Shown here piece by piece: positions 22,042 through 30,131 of a stretch of DNA of 32,559 bases (position 1 is the stretch's first letter; every line of letters begins with the position of its first letter). A program made the position numbers and the translations under genes. The notes under the pieces are model-generated. The model did no database searches and had not been told where the DNA came from. It saw nothing but the letters and a program-made list of their open reading frames with translations. Origin of the DNA: Paractinoplanes polyasparticus (lineage in GTDB: Bacteria; Actinomycetota; Actinomycetes; Mycobacteriales; Micromonosporaceae); assembly GCF_019710575.1 (NCBI RefSeq), contig NZ_JAHWFK010000072.1, positions 1 through 32,559 on the forward strand, read 5' to 3'.

Positions 22042-22092
22042 TTGTCGACAATCATCCTGCCCAACGATGTCAACCGGCGGCGGTCACCGCCG
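22042..22092. promoter_or_regulatory. Two palindromes in the divergent region before the FAD monooxygenase
   Basis: TTGTCGACAA (22042-22051) lies next to the ribosome site of the minus-strand gene. CGGCGGT-C-ACCGCCG (22078-22092), with perfect seven-base arms, sits about 80 bp before the monooxygenase start. The pair could coordinate the unknown gene with the monooxygenase and LeuRS-like genes. Confidence 0.4.
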
Positions 22093-22172
22093 ACCTCACC
22101 GGCACGCGTCGTCTGTCGGTGTCCGGATAGGTGGGTCGCGCCGGGACCGGGTTCCTCGGTTGACTGGCCTTC

Positions 22173-23486
22173 GTGGAGAACGAAGCAGTGGTGATCGGAG
22201 CCGGGATAGCCGGGCTGACCGCGGCCCGCGTGCTGAGCGACCGGTACGACCAGGTGACCGTGCTCGACCGGGACGAGCTGCCCGACGAGCCGGTGCCCCG
22301 GCGCGGCGTGCCGCAGGGGACCCAACCGCACATCCTGCTCGCGTCGGGGCTGCGGGAGCTGGACGCGCGCCTCCCGGGTTTCGAGGCGGAGCTGATCGCG
22401 GCCGGCGGCACGAAGTTCGACATGGGCACCGGCCTGTGCACCTACCGCCTCGGCCGGCGCTGGCCGTCGGTGGCCACGGGGGTCGAGCTGGTGGCGGCCA
22501 CCCGGCCGCTCATCGAAGGGCTGCTGCGGGACCGGGTGACCAAGCTGCCGGGCGTGACCATCCGCCACCGGGTGGCGGTGTCGGGACTGACCGGGTCGGC
22601 GGCGGGGGTGACCGGCGTCCTCCTCGACAGCGGCGAGACGATCGGTTCCGGCCTGGTCGTCGACTGCACCGGGCGCGGGGCTCGGTCCGACCGGTGGCTC
22701 ACCGCGCTCGGTCTGCCGACGCCGGCACAGCTCGAGGTCAAGGTCGGGGTGGCGTACGCGTCCCGCCTCTATCGACGCCGGCCCGGTGACCTGCCGGACT
22801 GGGAGGCCATCTTCACCCTGCCCACCTCGCCCCACGAACGGGTGGACGGCCTGGTCTTCCCCGTGGAGGGCGACCGCTGGCTGGTGGCGATCGGCGGCTG
22901 GCACTTTCCGGAGGTGCCGACTGACGTCGAGGCCTTCGAACGGTTCGCCCGCGAGCTCCCCGATCCCTTGCTGGGTGAGCTGATCGGCCGGGCCGAGCCG
23001 CTGAGCGACATCGTGGTCGCGAAGTTCCCGTCGTCCCGCCGCCGGCTGTTCGAGCAGCTGGAGGAGCCGCCGCCGGGCTACGTCGCGCTGGGCGATGCGA
23101 TCTGCAGCGTCAACCCGATCTACGGCCAGGGGATGGCCTGCGCGGCCCTCTCGGCCGGTGCGTTGGGGGCGGCTCTCGACAAGCATTCCGGTACGGCGAT
23201 GGCCCGCGAGTACTACGCCGCCGTCGCCACCATCGTCGAGACGCCGTGGCAGTTCGCGGTGGGCGGCGACTTCGGCTATTCGCAGACGACCGGGCCCCGC
23301 CCGCGCGGCATCAAGCTGCTGAACTGGTACTCGCGTCAGATCGCGTACGCGTCGCAGATCGACGCCGAGGTCAACCGCGCGTTCGTCCGGGTGCAGCAGT
23401 TGCTCGACCCGCCCTCGGTGCTCACCCGGCCCGAATTCGTGTTGCGCGTGCTGCGGAAGGCGGGGGAGCGTAGACGCCAGGGGTGA
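22173..23486 (+). CDS. FAD-dependent monooxygenase
   Basis: The 437-aa flavoprotein starts with the dinucleotide fold AVVIGAGIAGLTAARVLSDR (GxGxxG) and an acidic strand end TVLDRDEL. Its second FAD motif is GYVALGDAICSVNPIYGQGM, the GD motif of aromatic hydroxylases and epoxidases. The middle SGLVVDCTGRGARSDRWL fits the same superfamily. Such enzymes hydroxylate or epoxidise natural products; the substrate is unknown. The GTG start at 22173 lacks a clear ribosome site, but a later start would remove the FAD loop. The LeuRS-like gene begins 4 bp after its stop, so the two are one operon. Confidence 0.9.
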   Translation: MENEAVVIGAGIAGLTAARVLSDRYDQVTVLDRDELPDEPVPRRGVPQGTQPHILLASGLRELDARLPGFEAELIAAGGTKFDMGTGLCTYRLGRRWPSVATGVELVAATRPLIEGLLRDRVTKLPGVTIRHRVAVSGLTGSAAGVTGVLLDSGETIGSGLVVDCTGRGARSDRWLTALGLPTPAQLEVKVGVAYASRLYRRRPGDLPDWEAIFTLPTSPHERVDGLVFPVEGDRWLVAIGGWHFPEVPTDVEAFERFARELPDPLLGELIGRAEPLSDIVVAKFPSSRRRLFEQLEEPPPGYVALGDAICSVNPIYGQGMACAALSAGALGAALDKHSGTAMAREYYAAVATIVETPWQFAVGGDFGYSQTTGPRPRGIKLLNWYSRQIAYASQIDAEVNRAFVRVQQLLDPPSVLTRPEFVLRVLRKAGERRRQG

Positions 23487-23490
23487 GGGC

Positions 23491-25317
23491 ATGGGCGACT
23501 ACGACTTCGCGGCGCTGGAACGCAAATGGCGGCCGGTGTGGGAATCGCTCGACCGGCCCGGCGGTGCGCCGCGGCGCACGGTCGTCGACATGTTCGCGTA
23601 CCCGTCCGGCGACCTGCACATGGGCCACGCCGAGGCGTACGCGCTGGGCGATGTCGTCGCCCGTTTCTGGACTCAGCAGGGCTTCGACGTGCTGCACCCG
23701 GTGGGCTGGGACTCGTTCGGACTGCCCGCCGAGAACGCGGCCCGTAAGCGCGGCATCCATCCGGCCGACTGGACCTACGCCAACATCGAGACACAGGCCG
23801 AGTCGTTCCGGCGGTACGCGACGTCGGTCGACTGGCGCACCCGGCTGCACACCAGCGACCCGTCGTTCTACCACTGGACACAATGGATCTTTCTGCGCCT
23901 GCTCGAGGGCGGCCTGGCCGAGCGCCGCCGGGCGCCGGTCAACTGGTGCCCCACTGATCGGACCGTTCTCGCCAACGAGCAGGTGATCGCCGGGTGCTGC
24001 GAGCGCTGCGGCGCCCGCGTCGTGCCGCGTGAGCTGACGCAGTGGTTTCTGCGGATCACGGCGTACGCGGATCAGTTGCTCGACGACATGGCCGAGCTCG
24101 AAGGCCGGTGGCCGGCCGCCGTCCTCACCATGCAGCGCAACTGGATCGGCCGGGCCGGCGGCACGTACCGGCTGCACGACTGGTTGGTTTCCCGGCAGCG
24201 GTACTGGGGCTGCCCGATCCCGGTCGTGCACTGTGGACGCTGCGGCGTCGTGCCGGTGCCCGATGACCAACTGCCGGTGGTGCTGCCCGACCTGCGCGGG
24301 GCCGACCTGCCCGGTGCCCGCGAGTGGGTGGAAGTCGACTGCCCACGGTGCGGCGAGCCGGCCGAACGGGAGACAGACACGCTCGACACCTTCGTCGACT
24401 CGTCGTGGTACTTCCTGCGGTACTGCTCACCGTCGTACGAGAAGGGGCCTTTCGATCCGGACGAGGTGCGGCGGTGGATGCCGGTCGACCAGTACATCGG
24501 CGGTTCCGACCACGCTGTGCTGCACCTGTTGTACGCCCGGTTCCTCACGAAGGCGCTGCGCGATCTGGGCCTGATCGATTTCGGCGAGCCGTTCCGTCAC
24601 CTGCTCACCCAGGGCCAGGTGCTGCTGAACGGCGCGGCGATGAGCAAGTCGAAGGGCAACCTGGTCCGCCTGGGCGAACAGCTCGACACGTACGGCGCGG
24701 ACGCGGTCCGGCTGACCATGGTGTTCGCCGGCCCGCCGGAGGAGGACATCGACTGGGCCGACGTGTCACCGGCCGGTTCCCTACGCTTCCTGGCGCGTGC
24801 GCTGCGCCTGGCGAGCCGGGTGACGTCGGCGCCCGGCGTGGCCCCCGAGCTGGGCGACCCCGAGCTGCGCCGCACCACGCACCGCCTGCTGCGGCAGATA
24901 ACTGACCTGCTCGAGAACCGCCGCTTCAACGTCGCGGTGGCCCGCACGATGCAACTGGCCACCGCGGCCCGCCACGCACCCGCGGCCGATCCGGCCACTC
25001 GTGAGGCCGCCGAGGCCCTGGCCGTGGTGTTGTCGCTCTTCACCCCGTACGCGGCCGAAGAGATGTGGTCCCGCCTGGGCCACCACCCCGGCGTGGCCTT
25101 CGCCGGCTGGCCCTCGATCGACCCCACCCTGGCCACCGATCCCACCGTGACCTGTGTCGTGCAGGTCGACGGCAAGGTCCGCAACCGCCTGCGGGTGCCG
25201 GCCGGCATCGACGCCGCCGAACTGGAAGAGCTGGCCCTGGCCGCCGTCGGCCTCCGCCCGGCCCGGGTGATCGTCCGCCCGCCCCACCTCGTCAACGTGC
25301 TGACCTCTTTCGAGTAA
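23491..25317 (+). CDS. Leucyl-tRNA synthetase homologue lacking the CP1 editing domain
   Basis: The 608-aa protein is clearly a class I LeuRS: H43-M44-G45-H46 signature in YPSGDLHMGHAEAYALGD, GWDSFGLPAENAA, NWCPTDRTVLANEQV, SRQRYWGCPIP, TFVDSSWYFLRY, and MSKS (384-387). Housekeeping bacterial LeuRS enzymes are roughly 830-960 aa. At residues 214-239 the chain passes directly from MQRNWIGRAGG to TYRLHDWLVSRQRYW, where others carry the roughly 190-residue CP1 editing domain. The leucine-specific insertion before MSKS is also missing (TQGQVLLNGAAMSKS). The anticodon-binding and C-terminal parts remain. Strong ribosome site GGGGTGAGGG; 4 bp after the monooxygenase. A specialised or resistance paralogue is likely. 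Confidence 0.93.
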   Translation: MGDYDFAALERKWRPVWESLDRPGGAPRRTVVDMFAYPSGDLHMGHAEAYALGDVVARFWTQQGFDVLHPVGWDSFGLPAENAARKRGIHPADWTYANIETQAESFRRYATSVDWRTRLHTSDPSFYHWTQWIFLRLLEGGLAERRRAPVNWCPTDRTVLANEQVIAGCCERCGARVVPRELTQWFLRITAYADQLLDDMAELEGRWPAAVLTMQRNWIGRAGGTYRLHDWLVSRQRYWGCPIPVVHCGRCGVVPVPDDQLPVVLPDLRGADLPGAREWVEVDCPRCGEPAERETDTLDTFVDSSWYFLRYCSPSYEKGPFDPDEVRRWMPVDQYIGGSDHAVLHLLYARFLTKALRDLGLIDFGEPFRHLLTQGQVLLNGAAMSKSKGNLVRLGEQLDTYGADAVRLTMVFAGPPEEDIDWADVSPAGSLRFLARALRLASRVTSAPGVAPELGDPELRRTTHRLLRQITDLLENRRFNVAVARTMQLATAARHAPAADPATREAAEALAVVLSLFTPYAAEEMWSRLGHHPGVAFAGWPSIDPTLATDPTVTCVVQVDGKVRNRLRVPAGIDAAELEELALAAVGLRPARVIVRPPHLVNVLTSFE

Positions 25318-25359
25318 TTCGGGTGTGGCAGTCTGCGGTGAGCCGGACAGGTAGGGGTC

Positions 25360-25890
25360 ATGGACCACCAGGGAACAGCCGAGGAACGGTTTCGTGCGTT
25401 GCACGAGGACACGTTCGCCGACCTGCTCCGCTTCGTCGAGCGGCGGGTGCCGCCCGACGAGGCCGAGGACATCGTTTCGACCGTTTATCTGACCGCCTGG
25501 CGTCGCCACGCCGAGCTGCCGGAGGACGCGCGGCCCTGGCTGTTCGCCGTGGCCCGCCGGACCATGGCGAACCAGACACGCGGCTGGTTGCGGCGCCGGG
25601 CCCTCGACGTGCGGCTCACCGCGACCGAGCAGCACGAGGTGCCCGACGGAAGCTCCGGGACAGCGGCGCGGCTCGACCTTCAGCGCGCCTGGCGCTCGCT
25701 GAGCGCCGCCGACCGTGAGGTGCTGGCGCTGGTCGCGTTCGACGGGCTGACCGCCGACCAGGCCGCCACCGTTCTGAACTGCCGCCGCTCGGCGTTCACC
25801 ATGCGCCTCGGGCGGGCCCGCAAACGGCTCCAGAGCGCGCTCGAACCCGCCACCCCTGACCACCCCCGCACCCTCCAGGAGCTGTCATGA
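25360..25890 (+). CDS. ECF-family RNA polymerase sigma factor
   Basis: The 176-aa protein has only sigma regions 2 and 4. Region 2 is at about residues 12-70 (HEDTFADLLRFVERRVPPDEAEDIVSTVYLTAWRR, WLFAVARRTMANQTRGW). Region 4 is at about 108-160 (LSAADREVLALVAFDGLTADQAATVLNCRRSAFTMRLGRARKRL). GGTAGGGG precedes ATG 25360. Its stop overlaps the next start (ATGA), so the membrane protein that follows is its likely controller. The signal sensed cannot be told. It starts 42 bp after the LeuRS-like gene, so some readthrough is possible. Confidence 0.9.
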   Translation: MDHQGTAEERFRALHEDTFADLLRFVERRVPPDEAEDIVSTVYLTAWRRHAELPEDARPWLFAVARRTMANQTRGWLRRRALDVRLTATEQHEVPDGSSGTAARLDLQRAWRSLSAADREVLALVAFDGLTADQAATVLNCRRSAFTMRLGRARKRLQSALEPATPDHPRTLQELS

Positions 25891-26639
25891 ACGACCTCGA
25901 AGAACTCGCCGTCCTCGACCCGGCCCGGCACACCGAACCCACCCCCGCGCAGTGGACCCGTTCCCGGAACTTCGTCGAGCGCACCATGGCCGGCCGCGCC
26001 GCCTCCTTCCCGGTGCGGCGGCGCTGGGTTGCCGCGGGAGCCGTCACGGTGGCCGCCGGCCTGGTCGGCGCGGTCGTGATCCCCTCGCTGGTGCCCGGCG
26101 TGACCGAGAAGGCGGTGGCTTCCTGGACCGCCATGCCGACGGCGCGCACCGGCGACCAGGTGCTGCCGCAGGCCGAGGCGTGCGGGGCCAGTGACGTCAG
26201 CGGCAGCTCGACGACGGTCAGCGCGTCCGACGTGATCCTGGCCGAGCAGCGCGGCGACGCGACGATGCTCATCATGCGCAAGACCAACGGCCACATCGTC
26301 GAATGCCTGGGCGTGGGCGACGACCGGTTGGCCTCGATGGGCCTGACCGACGGCACCCCCCTGCCACCGCCGCCCGCCGGTAAGCTGACGCTCGAGACCC
26401 GCAGCTCCTACGGCGACGACGACAACATGTTCTCGAACATCGTCGGCCTGGCCGGCCCCGGGGTCACCAGCGTCGAACTGCGCCTCAACGACGGCGGCAC
26501 CGTGCACGCCAGCGTCAAGGCCGGCTGGTGGGGCGCCTGGTGGCCGGGTCCCGAGGGCGGCGAGGGCACCGACGAGTTCACCGTCATCGCCCACAGCGCG
26601 ACCGGCGACACCACCTACCTCCCCTCCCAGTTGCCGTAG
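25887..26639 (+). CDS. Single-pass membrane protein, probable anti-sigma partner
   Basis: The 250-aa product has about 43 cytoplasmic residues and one membrane segment at about 46-70 (RRWVAAGAVTVAAGLVGAVVIPSLV). An extracellular domain of about 175 residues follows, with two cysteines (C99, C140) that may form a disulfide. No zinc-binding HxxxCxxC anti-sigma motif is present. The topology and the ATGA overlap with the sigma gene fit a membrane anti-sigma or sigma-operon accessory protein; the function is inferred from context. It ends 2 bp before the convergent copB stop, leaving no room for an intergenic terminator. Confidence 0.75.
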   Translation: MNDLEELAVLDPARHTEPTPAQWTRSRNFVERTMAGRAASFPVRRRWVAAGAVTVAAGLVGAVVIPSLVPGVTEKAVASWTAMPTARTGDQVLPQAEACGASDVSGSSTTVSASDVILAEQRGDATMLIMRKTNGHIVECLGVGDDRLASMGLTDGTPLPPPPAGKLTLETRSSYGDDDNMFSNIVGLAGPGVTSVELRLNDGGTVHASVKAGWWGAWWPGPEGGEGTDEFTVIAHSATGDTTYLPSQLP

Positions 26640-26641
26640 CG

Positions 26642-28735
26642 CTATTGATCTTCGGGGGCCAGGCGCACCCGGCGGAGGAGCTGGGCGTTCAAGGCTACGA
26701 CGATGGTCGAGGCGCTCATCATGATGGCTCCCACAGCGGGGCTCAGAGTGAAGCCGGTCCAGGCCAGCACCCCGGCGGCCAGCGGAATGGCGACGACGTT
26801 GTAGCCGGCGGCCCAGGCCAGGTTCTGGATCATCTTGCGGTAGGACGCCCGGGACAGCTTGATCACGCTGGTCACGGCCCGGGGGTCGGACGAGGCCAGC
26901 ACCACGCCGGCCGACTCGATGGCCACGTCGGTGCCGGCGCCGATGGCCAGGCCGACATCGGCTCGGGCCAGGGCCGGGGCGTCGTTCACGCCGTCGCCGA
27001 CCATCGCCACGGTCAGGCCGCGCCGCTGCAGGTCGGCGACCGCCCTGTCCTTGTCGGCCGGCAGCACCTCGGCGAAGACCTCGTCGAGGCCCAGGTCGGC
27101 GGCCACGGCCTCGGCCACGGGACGGGCGTCGCCGGTGATCATCACCAGCTTCTCGATGCCGTGGGCGCGGAGCTGCCGGATGGCCTGGCGCGCCTCGGGG
27201 CGGATCTCGTCCTCGAGGGCGAACGCGCCGATCACCTGCGGGCTTCCCTCGCCCAGACGGACCAGGTGCAGCACGGCGGCTCCGCGGCGGGACCAGGACT
27301 CGGCGGCGGTGAGGAGGTCGGCCGGTGGTTGCGCGGACAGTTCGCGCAGCAGGGCGGGACCGCCTACGGCGTAGGTGTGACCGTTCACGGTGGCCTGGAC
27401 GCCGCGGCCGGTCAGGGAGCGGAACCCGGTTGCGGTGGCGGTCAGGTCGCGGTCGCGGGCGACGGTGACCAGGGCCTTGGCCAGCGGGTGCTCGCTGTCG
27501 CTCTCGACGGCGGCGGCTGTGCGCAGCACCTCGTCGTCGGTGTGGCCGGCGGTGGCGGCAATGCCGGTCACCGTGTGGGCGCCCTTGGTCAGCGTGCCGG
27601 TCTTGTCGAAGAGAACCGCGTTCACGGTACGCATCCGCTCGAGCGCCAAGCGGTCCTTGACCAGGATTCCGGCTCGGGCCGACAGGGCCGTGGACAAGGC
27701 GATCACCAGCGGGATGGCCAGGCCGAGAGCGTGCGGGCAGGCGATGACCAGCACCGTCACCGTACGCACCACGGACTGGTCGAGGCTGCCGAGCGACCAC
27801 CACGTCACGAAGGTGATCAGGCCGGCCGCCGCCGCGACATAGAACAGCCAGGCGGCGAAGCGGTCGGCCAGCACCTGCGCCCGGCCGCCGGCCGCCTGGG
27901 CCTGCGCGACCAGGCGGCCGATGCCGGCCAGGGCGGTGTTGTCGCCCACGGCGTCGACGTCGATCCGGACGGCCGAGTCGGTGGCGACCGTGCCCGCCAC
28001 TACGCGGTCTCCCGGCGTACGGGAAACCGGACGGGACTCGCCGGTGATCATCGACTCGTCCATCTCGGCCATGCCCTCGGCGATGCGCCCGTCGGCGGGC
28101 ACCCGGCTACCCGAGCGCACGAGCACGCGGTCGCCGACCTTCAGGGCCGACACCGCTACGTCCTCGGTCGTGCCGTCGGCCTTCACGAGCGTGGCCTCGT
28201 CGGGCAGCAGGGCGGCCAGCGCGGAGAGGGCGCCCTGGGCCTGGCCGATCGCCTTCATCTCCTGCCAGTGGCCCAGCAGCATGATCGTGACGAGGGCGGC
28301 CAGCTCCCACCAGAAGTCCAGGTCGAACAGGCCGGCGCTGGTGGCGAGCGAGGCGGCGTACGCGACCGTGATGGCCATCGCGATGAGCAGCATCATGCCG
28401 GGGGCGCGGCTGCGGATCTCGCCGACCGCGCCGGTGAGGAACGGCCGGCCGCCGTAGAGGAACACGAACGTGCCGAGCACCGGGCCGACCCACGTGATGC
28501 CGGGGAAGTCCAGCGAGTAGCCGAACCACTCCATGACCATGTCGCTGGTCACGACGATCGGCACGGTGAGCGCGAAGCTCAGCCAGAACTTCCGCCGGAA
28601 GACCGCCGGATCATGCCCGGCGTGCCCGCCATGCCCGGCATGGTCGCCGTGGCCGGCCATGTCTCGGCCCACAGGCAGGCCGTGCTCTTCGTGGCGGTGC
28701 TGATCGGACAGCGCATGTGGGTGCGTCTCGGTCAT
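26642..28735 (-). CDS. copB: Copper-translocating P-type ATPase, CopB (CPH) type
   Basis: The 697-aa P1B ATPase exports copper. Motifs are the membrane CPH (333-335, VIACPHALGLAIP), TGES (231-234), the phosphorylated D377 in DKTGTLTKG, the SEHPLAKAL nucleotide-domain histidine region, and MVGDGVNDAPALARADVG. CPH rather than CPC marks the CopB subgroup. There is no N-terminal Cys-x-x-Cys domain; instead the first 42 residues are His-rich (HPHALSDQHRHEEHG, MAGHGDHAGHGGHAGHD), as usual for CopB. AAGGAGGTGGG precedes the ATG. The upstream CsoR-type palindrome predicts copper induction. Confidence 0.95.
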   Translation of the reverse strand: MTETHPHALSDQHRHEEHGLPVGRDMAGHGDHAGHGGHAGHDPAVFRRKFWLSFALTVPIVVTSDMVMEWFGYSLDFPGITWVGPVLGTFVFLYGGRPFLTGAVGEIRSRAPGMMLLIAMAITVAYAASLATSAGLFDLDFWWELAALVTIMLLGHWQEMKAIGQAQGALSALAALLPDEATLVKADGTTEDVAVSALKVGDRVLVRSGSRVPADGRIAEGMAEMDESMITGESRPVSRTPGDRVVAGTVATDSAVRIDVDAVGDNTALAGIGRLVAQAQAAGGRAQVLADRFAAWLFYVAAAAGLITFVTWWSLGSLDQSVVRTVTVLVIACPHALGLAIPLVIALSTALSARAGILVKDRLALERMRTVNAVLFDKTGTLTKGAHTVTGIAATAGHTDDEVLRTAAAVESDSEHPLAKALVTVARDRDLTATATGFRSLTGRGVQATVNGHTYAVGGPALLRELSAQPPADLLTAAESWSRRGAAVLHLVRLGEGSPQVIGAFALEDEIRPEARQAIRQLRAHGIEKLVMITGDARPVAEAVAADLGLDEVFAEVLPADKDRAVADLQRRGLTVAMVGDGVNDAPALARADVGLAIGAGTDVAIESAGVVLASSDPRAVTSVIKLSRASYRKMIQNLAWAAGYNVVAIPLAAGVLAWTGFTLSPAVGAIMMSASTIVVALNAQLLRRVRLAPEDQ

Positions 28736-28757
28736 GGCTACCCACCTCCTTCCACGA

Positions 28758-28782
28758 ACTTATACCCCTAGGGGGTATAAGT
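28758..28782. promoter_or_regulatory. CsoR-type operator of the copper ATPase gene
   Basis: ACTTATACCCC-TAG-GGGGTATAAGT is a perfect palindrome with 11-base arms, 23 bp upstream of the copB start. TATACCCC...GGGGTATA matches the known actinobacterial CsoR operator pattern, and TATAAG on the minus strand may be the -10 element, so bound repressor would cover the promoter. No csoR gene is in the window. Confidence 0.85.
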
Positions 28783-28882
28783 CACCAGGCTGACGGCGGG
28801 TCCAAGACATGGCCTGCAGCACATTGGATGATCCGGCAGTCGACCTTGGCCGCGGTGGGCAGCGGGCGGGAACGAAAGGCTG

Positions 28883-29230
28883 ATGGCTCGTGAAGAGTCG
28901 GACACCCATGCTGTTCCGGGCCGAAAACGCTCGGAGTGTTCATCACCGGCGCATCAACCACCGAGGACCCCGCCCCGGCCGCACCCCGCGGACGTTTCGG
29001 GTTCTTCGGAGATCAGAACGGGCCGCCCCGCCCCCTTCGACGTCGCCATCTCGGCCGATGCCAGCACCGACGCGGTGCGGACCGGCCGCGTCTACGCCCT
29101 GACCGAGGGGCAGGCCGCGCAGGCCCGAGTCTTTCTGGATCGCCAGAGCAGGCCGACCGGGAACGATGACGACTGTTTCGACGACCCGCCCGGTGAGGCC
29201 AAGTCCAAAGGTGTTCGCATGCCGTACTGA
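28883..29230 (+). CDS. Hypothetical protein, possibly frameshifted
   Basis: A 115-codon frame begins MAREESDTHAVPG and ends GEAKSKGVRMPY. Only the second half (from about 29030, PFDVAISADASTDAVRTGRVYALTEGQ) has the GC3 bias of a real gene. In the first half the bias is in another frame, from GTG 28936 (VFITGASTTEDPAPAAPRG, FGFFGDQNG). Joining the two around the C-run near 29020-29035 would give one protein of about 98 residues. Either the gene is broken or a base was miscalled. No family is recognised. It precedes the MOSC gene by 23 bp. Confidence 0.45.
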   Translation: MAREESDTHAVPGRKRSECSSPAHQPPRTPPRPHPADVSGSSEIRTGRPAPFDVAISADASTDAVRTGRVYALTEGQAAQARVFLDRQSRPTGNDDDCFDDPPGEAKSKGVRMPY

Positions 29231-29253
29231 GCCGGCCGTGCGACCCTTCGGGG

Positions 29254-30057
29254 ATGCGCATCACGGCTCTGTACACGCACCCGGTCAAGGGGTGTCATCG
29301 CGTCGAGCACGACACCGTCCGGGTCGAGCCGTGGGGCCTGGCCGGCGATCGCCGGTGGGCGATGGTCGACGCGGAGGGCGTGGCCATCACCCAGCGCGAC
29401 GCGGCTGTCCTCACCCAACTGACTGTCACGCCCCGGCCCGGCGGTCTGCTGCTGAACGCGCCCGGTCTGCCGCCGCTGGCGGTCGATGAGCCGGTGGACG
29501 GCCCCGAGGAACACGTGCGGGTGTTCCGCCGCAAGCCTCCGCTGCCCGCCCGCGTGGCCGAGAAGGAGTGGAGCAGCCGGTTCCTCGGCTGCGACGCCCG
29601 GCTCGTCTGGCAGGCCGACCCGTCCGGGCGGTCGATCGAGTCCCACGCCCGGCCCGGCGAGCCCGTGAATCTGGCCGACGGGTTCCCGGTGCTGCTGGCC
29701 AACGAGGCCTCGCTGTCGGCGCTCAACGACTGGCTGGCCGAAGCGGGGGAGGAGCCGGTGCCCATGACCCGGTTCCGGCCCAATCTGGTGGTCGGTGGGG
29801 CCGAGCCGTGGGCCGAGGACGGCTGGCTCGGCGGCCGCCTGCGGATCGGCGCGATGACCTTCCGGGCGGCCAAGGAGTGCTCGCGCTGCCTGGTCACGAC
29901 GATCGATCAGGAGACGGGGGAGACCGGCCGGCAGCCGTTGCGGATGCTGGGCGAGCGGCGGCGCTTCGGAAACGCCCTACTCTTCGCTATCAACCTCATT
30001 CCGGATCAAACGGGCGAATTGCGCGTCGGTGACCCGGTGGAGGTCTCGACCGGGTGA
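29254..30057 (+). CDS. MOSC-domain protein (mARC/YcbX-like)
   Basis: The 267-aa protein has an N-terminal MOSC beta-barrel (ITALYTHPVKGCHRVEHDTVRVEPWGLAGDRRWAMVD, then TQRDAAVLTQL). The C-terminal MOSC domain has MTRFRPNLVVGGAEPWAEDGW and AAKECSRCLVTTID, where one of C209/C212 should bind the molybdenum cofactor. Relatives (mARC, YcbX) reduce N-hydroxylated compounds. No ferredoxin domain follows, unlike E. coli YcbX, so an external electron donor is needed. The ATG at 29254 has no clear Shine-Dalgarno. Confidence 0.88.
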   Translation: MRITALYTHPVKGCHRVEHDTVRVEPWGLAGDRRWAMVDAEGVAITQRDAAVLTQLTVTPRPGGLLLNAPGLPPLAVDEPVDGPEEHVRVFRRKPPLPARVAEKEWSSRFLGCDARLVWQADPSGRSIESHARPGEPVNLADGFPVLLANEASLSALNDWLAEAGEEPVPMTRFRPNLVVGGAEPWAEDGWLGGRLRIGAMTFRAAKECSRCLVTTIDQETGETGRQPLRMLGERRRFGNALLFAINLIPDQTGELRVGDPVEVSTG

Positions 30058-30071
30058 AGCAGGCCACCCGA

Positions 30072-30091
30072 GTCTTAGGAGTGTCTTAGGA
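30072..30091 (+). promoter_or_regulatory. Tandem GTCTTAGGA direct repeat before the expansin-like gene
   Basis: GTCTTAGGA occurs at 30072-30080 and again at 30083-30091, an exact repeat with an 11-bp period. This is the geometry of OmpR/PhoB-family response-regulator boxes. It lies 41-60 bp before the GTG start and just after the MOSC gene, so the secreted protein probably has its own regulated promoter. Confidence 0.6.
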
Positions 30092-30131
30092 AAGTGGCGC
30101 TGCGGTCGCCGTCCGCGCAGGATCGCTGACC

